From contig JACKAP010000008.1 in NCBI GenBank assembly GCA_020635015.1, positions 185,281 to 249,280 on the forward strand: 64,000 bases of DNA, in the 5' to 3' direction. Source of the DNA: Calditrichia bacterium. Lineage in GTDB: Bacteria; Calditrichota; Calditrichia; RBG-13-44-9; J075. Numbering within the stretch: position 1 is the first letter of the stretch; every line of letters begins with the position of its first letter. The position numbers and the translations under genes were made by a program. The notes beneath the pieces were generated by a model, which had not been told where the DNA came from, made no database searches, and saw only the letters and a list, made by a program, of their open reading frames with translations. Below, piece by piece: positions 8,183 to 16,766 of the stretch.

Positions 8183-9310
8183 TCAAAAATTATACCCCAC
8201 CCCTAAATTAAACTGCTTCCGGTCAAAATTATCGGCAGTATTGAGAAACTGGTAATCCAGCTTGAAGCAGACTTGCGAGGTGGGCAGATAGGTCAGACCG
8301 AAGGTGATTTCCTGACGCTCGAAGTCTTTGTTGGCCTCAAAACCGCTGGTACTGTTCTGGGTGTTGTACTGCTCATAGCGGGTGAAGGCATACAGCCGCT
8401 GGGTGCTTTCCGGCTGGAACCAACCCCAAATATCATAAGCACCCTCAACATAAGCACCGAATTGGGAATCGCCAATCTGCATATTGTCGCTGTAGCCGTA
8501 AAAAGCGTTGAGCCGTTCGGTGTTGGCAATTTTACTATAGGCGGCCAGCCCCTTCGCCTGGAAGTTGCCCCGCTGATATTGCAGATGCACTTCGCCCATC
8601 TTGAGGTTGGCGCCCTTCAGCGCGTCCCCGTAGCTGGCCGGTTTTTCCAGCCCGGAATAGAACAGCGCCCCTCCCAGGGTCAGGTTGAGGCTCAGCCGGT
8701 AATCCAGCCGGGCGGCCAGGGAGATGTCATCGGTAGACGATTCGAAGGCGATCTGGCGTGCGCCGCGGATGCCGTTGCCGGCGCGAAGGCCGTCGGGATT
8801 CAAGCCGGCCATCAGGTAGACCTCATACTGCCATCCCCCGGCAAAACTGCCGTTGATGCCAATGCCCGCTTCCCGCCAGGTAGAGGGGATGATGTAGCGT
8901 TCCACATTGGGCCGTTCCACCCCGTGGAAGGCCGGCGGCTCGTGAAAAACATTCACCAGGCCCAGTGGCACAATCATGATGCCGGCGCGGATCCCGAAGG
9001 CTTTGCTGTATTGCAGTTGAATATAAGCCTGCTCCAGGGCCAGTTCACCTCCATCCTCGCCCCCTTCTAGCCGGGTGTGCTCAAGCTCCAGTTCGGAATA
9101 AAACCAGATCCAATCTTCGAAGGGGTGGCTGAAATAGACCACGAAACGGTGGAAATCCAGTTCTCCGGCCGATGCTGCTTCCGGCAAGCCGGAGACCGGT
9201 TTATTGTAATGCAGCTCGCCATATCCGCCCAGCCGGGTTTCGTTCTGGGAATAGGCCGGTTGCAGTAAGCTGTTAAAAAACATCGCTGTGAGCAGTATAT
9301 ACCATTTCAT
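8183..9310 (-). CDS. Outer-membrane beta-barrel porin-like protein
   Basis: Start chosen at 9310 because AAGGAAG precedes it and the protein then begins with a good signal peptide (MKWYILLTAMFFNSLLQPAYSQ). The 375-residue product is built of alternating beta strands (GYGELHYNK, DFHRFVVYFSH, FYSELELEHT, ALEQAYIQLQ) and ends in NLGVGYNF, an aromatic C-terminus typical of barrels. It resembles phosphate-selective porin O/P-type proteins and uncharacterised porins of the FCB group. The FMN-binding and four-helix genes follow 241 bases downstream on the same strand. Confidence 0.85.
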   Translation of the reverse strand: MKWYILLTAMFFNSLLQPAYSQNETRLGGYGELHYNKPVSGLPEAASAGELDFHRFVVYFSHPFEDWIWFYSELELEHTRLEGGEDGGELALEQAYIQLQYSKAFGIRAGIMIVPLGLVNVFHEPPAFHGVERPNVERYIIPSTWREAGIGINGSFAGGWQYEVYLMAGLNPDGLRAGNGIRGARQIAFESSTDDISLAARLDYRLSLNLTLGGALFYSGLEKPASYGDALKGANLKMGEVHLQYQRGNFQAKGLAAYSKIANTERLNAFYGYSDNMQIGDSQFGAYVEGAYDIWGWFQPESTQRLYAFTRYEQYNTQNSTSGFEANKDFERQEITFGLTYLPTSQVCFKLDYQFLNTADNFDRKQFNLGVGYNF

Positions 9311-9542
9311 AGTGTGCTTCCTTTCGAAAAATAATAGATCCGGATCTCTCCTCAGCATCGTAGCTGCCGGGCTCATATCGTATGTTCGTCGAAATTCTAA
9401 GCGCGAAAGAAAGGAAATCCAACCGTTTTGAAAAGAGCGAAAGATTCTTTTTCAATAATCATTCCGGGAAAGGAATGATTCTTTCTCCGGGCGAAGGTTT
9501 TATTTTGTAGATTTTACGGTAGAAAATTGCGGCTGAATATGC

Positions 9543-9548
9543 TATAAT
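9543..9548 (+). promoter_or_regulatory. Possible -10 element upstream of SDR gene
   Basis: TATAAT lies 27 bases before the ATG at 9576, which is preceded by AAGGAG. No convincing -35 box stands at 16-18 bases. The rest of 9311-9542 shows a short inverted repeat (cattccgggaaaggaatg) and no gene. Confidence 0.35.
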
Positions 9549-9575
9549 GAGACATCGCATAAGGAGTGATCTATC

Positions 9576-10460
9576 ATGAAACCGCTGTCAGGAAAAGTCG
9601 CCCTGGTCGCCGGCGCCACCCGGGGAGCCGGGCGGGGGATTGCCTGCGAGTTGGGCAGCGCCGGGGCGACGGTCTATTGCAGCGGCCGCAGCGTGCGCGG
9701 CAGGCCGGCCACCGCCAACCGCCCGGAAACCATCGAGGAAACCGCTGAGATGGTGACCGCCCGCGGCGGCCGGGGTATTGCGGTGCAGACCGATCATACC
9801 CGGGAAGACCAGGTGTGCCGGCTGTTCGAGCAGATCCGCCGGGAACAAGGCCGGCTGGATATCCTGGTCAATGACGTCTGGGGCGGCGATGCCCTGACCG
9901 AATGGGGAAAACCCTTCTGGGAACTGGATATTTCCCGGGGCTTGACATTGCTGGAGCGGGCGGTGCACAGCCATATCATCACCAGCCGCCACGGCGCGCC
10001 GCTGATGATTGCCCGCCGGGAGGGGCTGATCATCGAGATCACCGACGGCGACGAGGCGACCAATCGCCATTACCGCGATAATCTGTTCTACGATCTGGCC
10101 AAGATCTCGGCGATGCGCCTGGCCTTCGGCATGGCGGCAGAGCTGAAAGCCCATAACATTGCGGCGCTGGCGCTGACCCCCGGTTTCCTGCGCTCGGAGG
10201 CGATGCTGGATCACTTTGGCGTGAGTGAAGCCAACTGGCGCGATGCGATCGCCGTCGATCCCCATTTCAGCGAATCGGAGACGCCATTCTACATCGGCCG
10301 CGCGGTGGTGGCGCTGGCGGCGGATGCACAGGTGGCAGAAAAATCCGGCCGCGCCTGGGCCACCTGGACCCTGGCAAAAGCATACGGCTTTCGTGACGTC
10401 GACGGCCGCCAGCCGGATTGGGGGGCGTATATGAAGCGGCATTTTCCGGATTTGATATGA
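9576..10460 (+). CDS. Short-chain dehydrogenase/reductase
   Basis: A 294-residue NAD(P)-dependent oxidoreductase with the Rossmann motif GATRGAGRG (residues 13-21), the structural LDILVND stretch and the active-site YDLAK (Tyr/Lys). An arginine directly after the glycine motif region (CSGRSVRG) suggests NADP. It resembles DHRS1-like SDRs. The substrate cannot be read from the sequence or the neighbours. Start supported by TAAGGAGTG nine bases upstream. Confidence 0.88.
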   Translation: MKPLSGKVALVAGATRGAGRGIACELGSAGATVYCSGRSVRGRPATANRPETIEETAEMVTARGGRGIAVQTDHTREDQVCRLFEQIRREQGRLDILVNDVWGGDALTEWGKPFWELDISRGLTLLERAVHSHIITSRHGAPLMIARREGLIIEITDGDEATNRHYRDNLFYDLAKISAMRLAFGMAAELKAHNIAALALTPGFLRSEAMLDHFGVSEANWRDAIAVDPHFSESETPFYIGRAVVALAADAQVAEKSGRAWATWTLAKAYGFRDVDGRQPDWGAYMKRHFPDLI

Positions 10461-10695
10461 GGTTGGGTTAATGAGTTAATGGGTTAAAGGGTTGATGGGT
10501 TAAAGGGGAAATACGAATGTAGGGGCAGTCGCGATTTGCCCTTTCGTGCACGCGCCCCAGACTTAGCAATCTTCCCATCGACCACGGAGGCAGGTCGCAA
10601 TTCGCCCACGTTCCCTCACGTCCGTCTTTACTCATTAACTCATCAACCCATCAACCCATCAACCCATCAACAGATGTCGTTAAAGGATCAAAACC
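10461..10695. repeat. Inverted octamer arrays around a GC-rich core
   Basis: 10470-10508 carries period-8 units (gagttaat, gggttaaa, gggttgat, gggttaaa); 10632-10675 carries the complement (catcaacc units). The 120 bases between include gtaggggcagtcgcgatttgccc and caggtcgcaattcgccc, another inverted pair. The block can form a long hairpin and ends 20 bases before the DUF2235 gene. Confidence 0.75.
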
Positions 10696-11769
10696 ATGCC
10701 CAAAAACATCATCGTCTGTTTCGACGGCACCGGCAACCAGTTTGGGGAGCGGAATTCCAATGTCGTGAATCTATACCGGGTGCTGCGCCGGGATATGCAG
10801 TCACAGATTGCTTATTATGATCCCGGGGTCGGCACCATGAGTGATCCGGAAGTGAAAGCGCCCCTCGCCAGAAAAATTTCGAAATATTTTGGCCTGGCCT
10901 TCGGTTACGGACTGGAGACGAATATTTTCGAGGCATACTCATATCTGATGGATAACTACCAGCCGAAGGATAAAATTTTCCTGTTCGGATTCAGCCGCGG
11001 GGCTTATACCGCCCGGGTGCTGGCCGGTTTTATCCGTATGAGCGGACTGCTGGAAAAAGGATGCCAGAACCTGATTCCTTATGCTTATCGCCTGTTCAAG
11101 AACGCGAATTTCAAAGTCGCCGCCCAGTTTAAGGCCACCTACGCCCGGAGATGCCCGATTGAATTTCTGGGAGTGTGGGACACGGTTTCATCGGTTGGGT
11201 GGATCGGAAAACGCAGAACTTTTCCCTACACTGCTGCCAATCCCGACGTAAAAACGGTGCGCCACGCAGTGTCGATTGACGAGCGGCGGGCGTATTACCG
11301 CCAGAATCTTTGGAATGAAGAAAAATCCCCCAACAGCGATGTGCGCCAGGTGTGGTTCGCCGGGGTGCATTCGGATGTGGGCGGATCTTATCCGGAAGCG
11401 GAGAGCGGTTTATCCAAGATCGCCCTCAATTGGATGATCACCGAAGCGGTAGATCATGGCCTGGAAATCGACCGGAAGCGTTATCACCGGTTTGTGCTGG
11501 GGCAGGATAAAAAAGGCGAATACACCGGGCCGGATTGGAAGACTCCAGTGCACAAATCCCTGAAAGGGCTTTGGTGGCTGCTGGAATTCTGGCCCAAGAA
11601 TTATACGCTGGAACATACTCGCTACTTCATCCCCCGGGGATTGCCGCGGATCATTGCCGAAGATTCCCTGATCCATCGCAGCGTGCTTGACAAGATTCAG
11701 CACGGTGGGTATCAGCCGGAAAATTTGCCGGTGTTGTACCGGATTGAAGCGTCGCGTCAGCTTGAGTGA
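10696..11769 (+). CDS. DUF2235 (T6SS phospholipase-like) alpha/beta hydrolase
   Basis: A 357-residue protein with the DUF2235 signature: start PKNIIVCFDGTGNQFGERNS, YYDPGVGT near residue 41, and the nucleophile elbow G98-F-S100-R-G102 (LFGFSRGAYTARVLAGFI). WFAGVHSDVGGSYPE carries the conserved Asp. The family includes Tle1-type phospholipase effectors as well as many housekeeping proteins. Here no VgrG, PAAR or immunity gene is adjacent, so an antibacterial role is not supported. No signal peptide. Two further serine hydrolases follow on the same strand. Confidence 0.88.
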   Translation: MPKNIIVCFDGTGNQFGERNSNVVNLYRVLRRDMQSQIAYYDPGVGTMSDPEVKAPLARKISKYFGLAFGYGLETNIFEAYSYLMDNYQPKDKIFLFGFSRGAYTARVLAGFIRMSGLLEKGCQNLIPYAYRLFKNANFKVAAQFKATYARRCPIEFLGVWDTVSSVGWIGKRRTFPYTAANPDVKTVRHAVSIDERRAYYRQNLWNEEKSPNSDVRQVWFAGVHSDVGGSYPEAESGLSKIALNWMITEAVDHGLEIDRKRYHRFVLGQDKKGEYTGPDWKTPVHKSLKGLWWLLEFWPKNYTLEHTRYFIPRGLPRIIAEDSLIHRSVLDKIQHGGYQPENLPVLYRIEASRQLE

Positions 11770-11775
11770 ATCCAG

Positions 11776-11898
11776 AGTGAAGGATGAAGGATGAAGGATG
11801 AAGGATGAAGGATGAAGGATGAAGGATAAAGGATGAAGGATGAAGGATGAAGGATAAAGGATGAAGGATGAAGGATGAAGGATAAGGGATAAAGGATG
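11776..11898 (+). repeat. Heptamer array GGATGAA, about 17 units
   Basis: Seven-base units aaggatg repeat almost without change, with a few aaggata variants. The final unit contains the ATG of the esterase at 11896 and its AAAGG. Because 7 is not a multiple of 3, ATG and TGA occur in all three frames across the array. Confidence 0.9.
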
Positions 11899-12849
11899 AG
11901 CGGTAGGAAGAATGTAAATGGGCTTTTTCTGAGATGGGGCATTGGGCTGAAATTGCTGGTTCTGCTTGGCTTGATGGCGGCTTGCCGGGAGCAAGTGCCG
12001 GTGGAGATGGCGGTCGGGGAGAATGGGCGTATCGACACATTGGGTGAGGTGAGCTCTGCCTATGTTGATGTCCGCCGAATCGATGTCTGGCTGCCCCCGG
12101 GATACCGCGATGATGGCACCGAGCGCTATGCGGTGATCTATATGCACGACGGCCAGAACCTGTTTCGGCCAGGGATGGCTTTCGGCGGGGAGGAGTGGGG
12201 CATCGACGAAACCCTTAGCCGGCTGATGGCGGAAAAAATCATCCCCGGAGTGATTGTGGTGGGGATCTGGAACACCCCCAAACGCTTTCGTGAATACCAG
12301 CCGGATAAATTCTGGCGCTATCTCACCGATGATTCGCTCAAACACAAATTGGAAACCGAATATGGCGGAACGCCCCTGGCAGATGCGTACCTGAAATTTA
12401 TGGCCGATGAATTGAAACCCGTTATCGATGGGCGCTACCACACCCTGCCGGAGCCTGACCATACCTTCATCATGGGGTCGAGTATGGGTGGATTGATCTC
12501 GATCTATGCCCTGGCGGAATATCCCCAGGTCTTTGGCGGGGCGGCCTGTCTTTCCACTCACTGGCCGGTCAGCCTGGCGGTTACCGATCCCCGGATCGGG
12601 CAGGCGATGTGCCGCTACCTGGAAACGGCCCTCCCCGCGCCGGGCAAACATAAGATCTATTTCGATTACGGCACCGAGACCCTCGACGCTCGTTACGAGC
12701 CCTTCCAGCAACAGGTGGATGCGGTGCTGCGCCGCCGAGGCTATACCCCCGGCAGCGATTGGCTCACCCGGAGGTTCGAGGGGGCGGCACATAATGAAAA
12801 AGCCTGGCGGGAACGTGCCGATATACCGTTGACATTTTTGTTGAAGTGA
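11896..12849 (+). CDS. Esterase lipoprotein (enterochelin esterase/feruloyl esterase-like)
   Basis: An alpha/beta hydrolase of the Putative esterase family (Pfam Esterase). The N-terminal signal ends in LMAAC, giving a lipobox with C30, so it is probably anchored in a membrane. IDVWLPPGYRDDG and YMHDGQNLF (residues 63-90) are the typical family start, G194-S-S196-M-G198 is the nucleophile elbow, and EGAAHNEKAW carries the catalytic His. The start codon is embedded in the heptamer array. Substrate unknown; an ester or an acyl conjugate is likely. Confidence 0.88.
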   Translation: MSGRKNVNGLFLRWGIGLKLLVLLGLMAACREQVPVEMAVGENGRIDTLGEVSSAYVDVRRIDVWLPPGYRDDGTERYAVIYMHDGQNLFRPGMAFGGEEWGIDETLSRLMAEKIIPGVIVVGIWNTPKRFREYQPDKFWRYLTDDSLKHKLETEYGGTPLADAYLKFMADELKPVIDGRYHTLPEPDHTFIMGSSMGGLISIYALAEYPQVFGGAACLSTHWPVSLAVTDPRIGQAMCRYLETALPAPGKHKIYFDYGTETLDARYEPFQQQVDAVLRRRGYTPGSDWLTRRFEGAAHNEKAWRERADIPLTFLLK

Positions 12850-12990
12850 ATGGGTGGATGGGTTGATGAGTGAATGGGTTGATAGGGCAGAGATGTCTTA
12901 GCGTGCGAGGCGAGTCGCAGCTCACCCGCTACGCCAATATTTCCTTATTCACCCATCCACCCATCCACTCAAAATCCATCAACCATTCCG
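12850..12990. repeat. Inverted octamer arrays (gaatgggt / acccatcc)
   Basis: 12850-12888 has period-8 units (gaatgggt, ggatgggt, tgatgagt, gaatgggt) and 12952-12988 their complement. The intervening core has gcgaggcgagtcgcagctca. Same architecture as 10461-10695. Confidence 0.75.
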
Positions 12991-13003
12991 GAGAAATTCT
13001 CCC

Positions 13004-13753
13004 ATGCCCACCCTTCACCAATGGCTGCGCAGCGCCCCGTTTACCCTCTCCATGTCGGCCGGTTTTTTCAGTTTTTTTGCCCACTGCGGGATGGTATCGC
13101 TACTTGAGGAGGAGGGGCTGTTTCCGGTGCAGATTACCGGCGCCAGCGCCGGCGCCCTGGTGGGAGCCTGCTGGGCGGCGGGCTGCAGCAGTGCAGTGCT
13201 AAAAGAGCGGCTCTTTAGCCTGACCCGGGAAGATTTCTGGGATCCGGGATTGGGCCTGGGTCTGCTGCGCGGAGAGCGTTTCCGGGATGTGCTCCGGGAA
13301 TTATGTGATGATGCGCTGCTGGAAGACGGGCGTTTTCCGGTCGGGTTATCGGTCACCGATATGCGCTCCTGGTCGCCACACGTGCTGCGAAGCGGCCGGC
13401 TGGCCGAAGCGGTTTCCGCCTCCTGCGCGGTGCCGCTGCTGTTCCAGCCGGTGCGGATCGGGCGGCGCTATTTTCTCGACGGTGGACTGAAAGACCGCCA
13501 CGGCCTGGCCGGGGTGGCATCCGGGGAGCGGGTGTTCTATCACCATATTGCATCCCGTTCCCCCTGGCGGAGAAAGGGCAGCGCCGCTCTGGCGCTCCCG
13601 GCGCGGGATAACCTGGTCAGCCTGACTATTCACGGCCTGCCGCGCTCGGGACCGTCGCGGCTGGAGTCGGGGCGGGCGGCCTTTGAACAGGCCCGCAGCG
13701 CGATGCGACTTGCGCTGGAGGAGGAAATTGAAGGCAATCGGGTTGAGGTTTAA
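13004..13753 (+). CDS. Patatin-like phospholipase with unusual oxyanion region
   Basis: A 249-residue protein with the patatin catalytic dyad: nucleophile elbow G46-A-S48-A-G50 (QITGASAGALVGACW) and Asp in YFLDGGLKDR (D159). The usual glycine-rich oxyanion loop (GGGxRG) before the first helix is replaced by SMSAGFFSFFAHCGM (residues 16-30), keeping only one glycine of the loop. A GGAGAAA site precedes the start. No signal peptide, so it acts in the cytosol or at the membrane; expected activity is acyl-ester hydrolysis of lipids. Confidence 0.87.
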   Translation: MPTLHQWLRSAPFTLSMSAGFFSFFAHCGMVSLLEEEGLFPVQITGASAGALVGACWAAGCSSAVLKERLFSLTREDFWDPGLGLGLLRGERFRDVLRELCDDALLEDGRFPVGLSVTDMRSWSPHVLRSGRLAEAVSASCAVPLLFQPVRIGRRYFLDGGLKDRHGLAGVASGERVFYHHIASRSPWRRKGSAALALPARDNLVSLTIHGLPRSGPSRLESGRAAFEQARSAMRLALEEEIEGNRVEV

Positions 13754-13769
13754 AAAGAATTTTTGATTG

Positions 13770-13930
13770 CAGTAAGGGGCTTAATCTCACCGCAGAGGCC
13801 GCTGAGTTCTCGATTCCTAATTCGTGTTTTTCTTTGCGTTCTCTGCGCCCTCTGCGGTTTAAAAATACACTGTGGTTGGTCTCGGCTGTAGGCCATACCA
13901 GGATCTCTGTGGCTAAAAAAGGAGGTGGCA
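13770..13930. repeat. CTCTGCGG-type inverted repeat
   Basis: accgcagaggccgctgag (13789-13806) and ctctgcgccctctgcggttt (13840-13860) are imperfect reverse complements. A tctctgtggctaaa motif follows at 13902. These are intergenic repeats, not part of the aminopeptidase gene. Confidence 0.6.
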
Positions 13931-13932
13931 AG

Positions 13933-16419
13933 ATGCTGTCAAAATGGCGTTTTAGTATTGTGGGGATTGTTTGGTTGACCGGAGCGCTGCTGGCTCAACA
14001 ACTGCCGGAAGGGAAATGGCACCGCAACCGGGAGCGGTCCATCGATATTGTGCACTACAAGGCTGAGCTAACCCTGGATATGGCCGCCGCCCGGCTCAGC
14101 GGTGAAGCCACAATCGCATTTCATCCCCTGGAGGCACTGGATGTCTTCTCCCTGGATGCCTTCAATCTGAATGTACAGCAGGTGCTGCTGCACCGGGGAG
14201 AGAAGCCTGTTGAACTGGATTTCCTTCCACACAGCCGTTCCCTGGCCATTCTCCTGGATCGATTTTATACCCCGCATGATACCCTCCGTCTTACGATCCG
14301 CTACAACTGCCGGCCCCGTGATGGGATGTATTTCCAGCCCGATCCGGAGCGTCCCGGGGAGAGGTTCGTGCATACCTACGGCGAAGGAGGACTCCATGCC
14401 AACTGGCTGCCGATCTACAACGATGTCAACGATAAATTCTCCACCGAGATGATCGTCACCGTGCCCGCCGGGTATGCGGCGATCTCCAATGGCGGGTTGC
14501 TGGAAAAACATACCGCGACGAACGGCGCGGCGACCTATCACTGGTCGCAAACCCTGCCCCATGCCAACTATTTGATTTCGGTCTATGCCGGACGCTTCGA
14601 AAAAGGGGATCTAGACCCGGCGTTTGGCACAATTCCCCTGAGCTATTGGGTGCCGGAAGGCCACCTGGCCGAGGGGGCTTACGCTTTTCGCAACACCACC
14701 CGGATGGTGGAGTTTTTTTCCCGGCGCTTCGATTATGAATATCCCTGGGACAAATATGATCAGGTGGCGGTGCCGGATTACGCCATCGGTGCGATGGAGC
14801 ATACCGGAGTGACCGGCCACCGCTGGTCGGTGCTGCGCGATGCCGCTGCGCCGGAAAATTTCGGGCCGCCGCTGTTCCGGCAATATCACGATTTCTGGAC
14901 TGCCGACGGCACCATTTCCCATGAACTGGCCCATCACTGGTTCGGCAACAATCTTACCTGCCGCAATCTCAGCTACATCTGGCTCAACGAGAGCTTTGCC
15001 AGCTATCTGCAGATACTCTGGGATGAGGAAGATCTGGGACGGGAGACCCTGATGCTCGACCGCCAAGTGGCGCTGGATCAGTATCTCGACTATGTGCACA
15101 GTGAGCACCTGATCCGCCCGCTGGAGTATCATCGTTTTGATATGCCGGACGATATCTATAACGAGGCTCATACCTACTTAAAAGGCGCGATTGTGCTGCA
15201 CATGCTCCGGGGGATCATGGGCGACGAGCCGTTCTTCCGGGCTATGGGGTATTATCTGAAAAAGCACCAGTTTGCCAATGTGGAAAGCAGCGATCTGTTA
15301 GACGCTATCGCCGAAGCGACCGGGCAGAATCTCGACTGGTTTTTTGATGATTGGGTTTATGGCGGAGGCCATCCGTTGTTCGAGATCTCCTATACCTACC
15401 TTTCCGCTCGACGGCAGATCGATCTGCAGGTGACGCAGGTGCAGCCGCTGGTAGATGGACAGGACCGGTTCACGCTGCCGGTGACGGTTCGCATTGCCAC
15501 TGCCGAGGGGATGACCCAGCACCGCATCTGGCTGGAGGAAGCGAGCGAATCATTTTTCCTGGCATCCCCCGGCAAGCCGCTGATGGTAAGCTTTGACGGG
15601 AGTGGCGATCTGGTTGCGGAAATAAATTTTGAGAAATCATTGGATGAACTGGCTTACCAGGCCCTCCAGGACAGCCTGCCGGGACAGATCCGGGCCTTGC
15701 GTCAACTGGCAGAGCGTTTTCCGGTCGAGGCTAAAACCATGGAGATCTTTAACAAGATCCTCAACGGAACGTATTTCTGGGGATTGCAGGCGGAGGCGCT
15801 GGTGCAGCTCGGTAATATCCGCACCCCGGCAGCTGCGCAGGCGCTCACCCGTGCGCTGAAATCCGGCGACTACCGTCTGCGCAAGGCGGCGGTGATGACG
15901 CTGCCGGCCTTGGGCACAGAGGCGGCGCTAAAACCGTTGAGCGACATCATTGGAAAAGATCCCCATGCCGATGTGGTTGCAACTGCGATCGTCGCCCTGG
16001 CACAATGCGCTCCGGAAAAGGCGGCGGGGATTATTCCCCGGCAGCTTGGTCGCAAAGCCTGGTACGATGAGATCACCATTGCCTGCCTGGTCGCGCTGGG
16101 AGATATCGGAGACGCGAAAAACCTGCTGCAGATCAAACCCTATGTAGAAGCACCACACAACCAGGACGTACGCCAGGCCGCTCTGGTCGCCTGGAAAAAG
16201 TGCGCCCCGGAAGACCCGGAACTGCACCGCGCCCTACAGGCTTGCGCCGAAGCATCGCCCTACCGGGTGCGGCAATTTGCGATCGCCGCCCTGGGCGAAC
16301 TCTACGTGGAGGGGGCGCGTCCATTGCTGGAAGCGCTGCTGCAGGAATCGGGCGACACCAACCTGCAGGTGCTGGCAGAACGGGCGCTGGAGCAGATTAC
16401 GCGGGTGGAAAAGCCGTAG
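13933..16419 (+). CDS. Secreted M1-family metallo-aminopeptidase with C-terminal HEAT-like repeats
   Basis: A zinc aminopeptidase removing N-terminal residues from peptides. I start at 13933 because GGAGGTGG lies seven bases upstream and a signal peptide follows (WLTGALLAQQ); an upstream in-frame ATG at 13834 lies in repeat DNA. Of 828 residues, the exopeptidase motif is G286-AMEH290, the zinc site H330-E331-xx-H334 with the third ligand E353 (LNESFASYL). The end of the catalytic part is DDWVYGGGHPLFEI (about 477). Residues 560-825 are alanine-rich repeats (RKAAVMTLPALGTEAALKPL and similar) that look like HEAT/PBS-lyase-type helices. Confidence 0.93.
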   Translation: MLSKWRFSIVGIVWLTGALLAQQLPEGKWHRNRERSIDIVHYKAELTLDMAAARLSGEATIAFHPLEALDVFSLDAFNLNVQQVLLHRGEKPVELDFLPHSRSLAILLDRFYTPHDTLRLTIRYNCRPRDGMYFQPDPERPGERFVHTYGEGGLHANWLPIYNDVNDKFSTEMIVTVPAGYAAISNGGLLEKHTATNGAATYHWSQTLPHANYLISVYAGRFEKGDLDPAFGTIPLSYWVPEGHLAEGAYAFRNTTRMVEFFSRRFDYEYPWDKYDQVAVPDYAIGAMEHTGVTGHRWSVLRDAAAPENFGPPLFRQYHDFWTADGTISHELAHHWFGNNLTCRNLSYIWLNESFASYLQILWDEEDLGRETLMLDRQVALDQYLDYVHSEHLIRPLEYHRFDMPDDIYNEAHTYLKGAIVLHMLRGIMGDEPFFRAMGYYLKKHQFANVESSDLLDAIAEATGQNLDWFFDDWVYGGGHPLFEISYTYLSARRQIDLQVTQVQPLVDGQDRFTLPVTVRIATAEGMTQHRIWLEEASESFFLASPGKPLMVSFDGSGDLVAEINFEKSLDELAYQALQDSLPGQIRALRQLAERFPVEAKTMEIFNKILNGTYFWGLQAEALVQLGNIRTPAAAQALTRALKSGDYRLRKAAVMTLPALGTEAALKPLSDIIGKDPHADVVATAIVALAQCAPEKAAGIIPRQLGRKAWYDEITIACLVALGDIGDAKNLLQIKPYVEAPHNQDVRQAALVAWKKCAPEDPELHRALQACAEASPYRVRQFAIAALGELYVEGARPLLEALLQESGDTNLQVLAERALEQITRVEKP

Positions 16420-16447
16420 CTGGATGCTGGGGGGATATTTAAAAAAC

Positions 16448-16614
16448 GCTCATAGAGAGGACTGTGTAATACGGAGAACTTTTGCATGGGGCAAAGGGCA
16501 TGGGGCATGGTGTATTACAGTGCGGGGGTCGGAATATGCGCTTGTACATTACGGCGCCATGCGCCATGCCCTTTGCCCCATGCCCCAAAACTTTACACAC
16601 TGCTCAGTATGAAC
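16448..16614 (+). repeat. Hairpin element, copy 2, with terminal repeats
   Basis: Left end gctcatagagaggactgtgtaa (16448), then acggagaacttttgc, gcatggg-type heptamers, the shared core (gtattacagtgcgggg to cttgtacattacgg), complementary heptamers, aaaactttacacactgctcag and right end cagtatgaac. The order and flanks match copy 3 at 44163-44322 almost base for base outside the heptamers. 16712-16742 carries octamer units (acccattc type). Confidence 0.88.
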
Positions 16615-16766
16615 GTAAAAAATATGTACAGGAAAATAAGAATAAGTTTAATAGAATATTAGCGGTGATTGGGAATCTATTTCCGATATGGGAGAGCGGT
16701 TGCTTTTTCCCATAACCCCATTCACCCATAAACCCATTCACGAATCTATCATCTCAGGAGGAAAAA

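Noticed and set aside
10696..11769. Type VI secretion phospholipase effector
   Set aside because: DUF2235 fits, but no VgrG, PAAR, chaperone or immunity gene is near.
11651..12040. Minus-strand frames of repeated FILHPSS
   Set aside because: Product of translating the GGATGAA array on the other strand.
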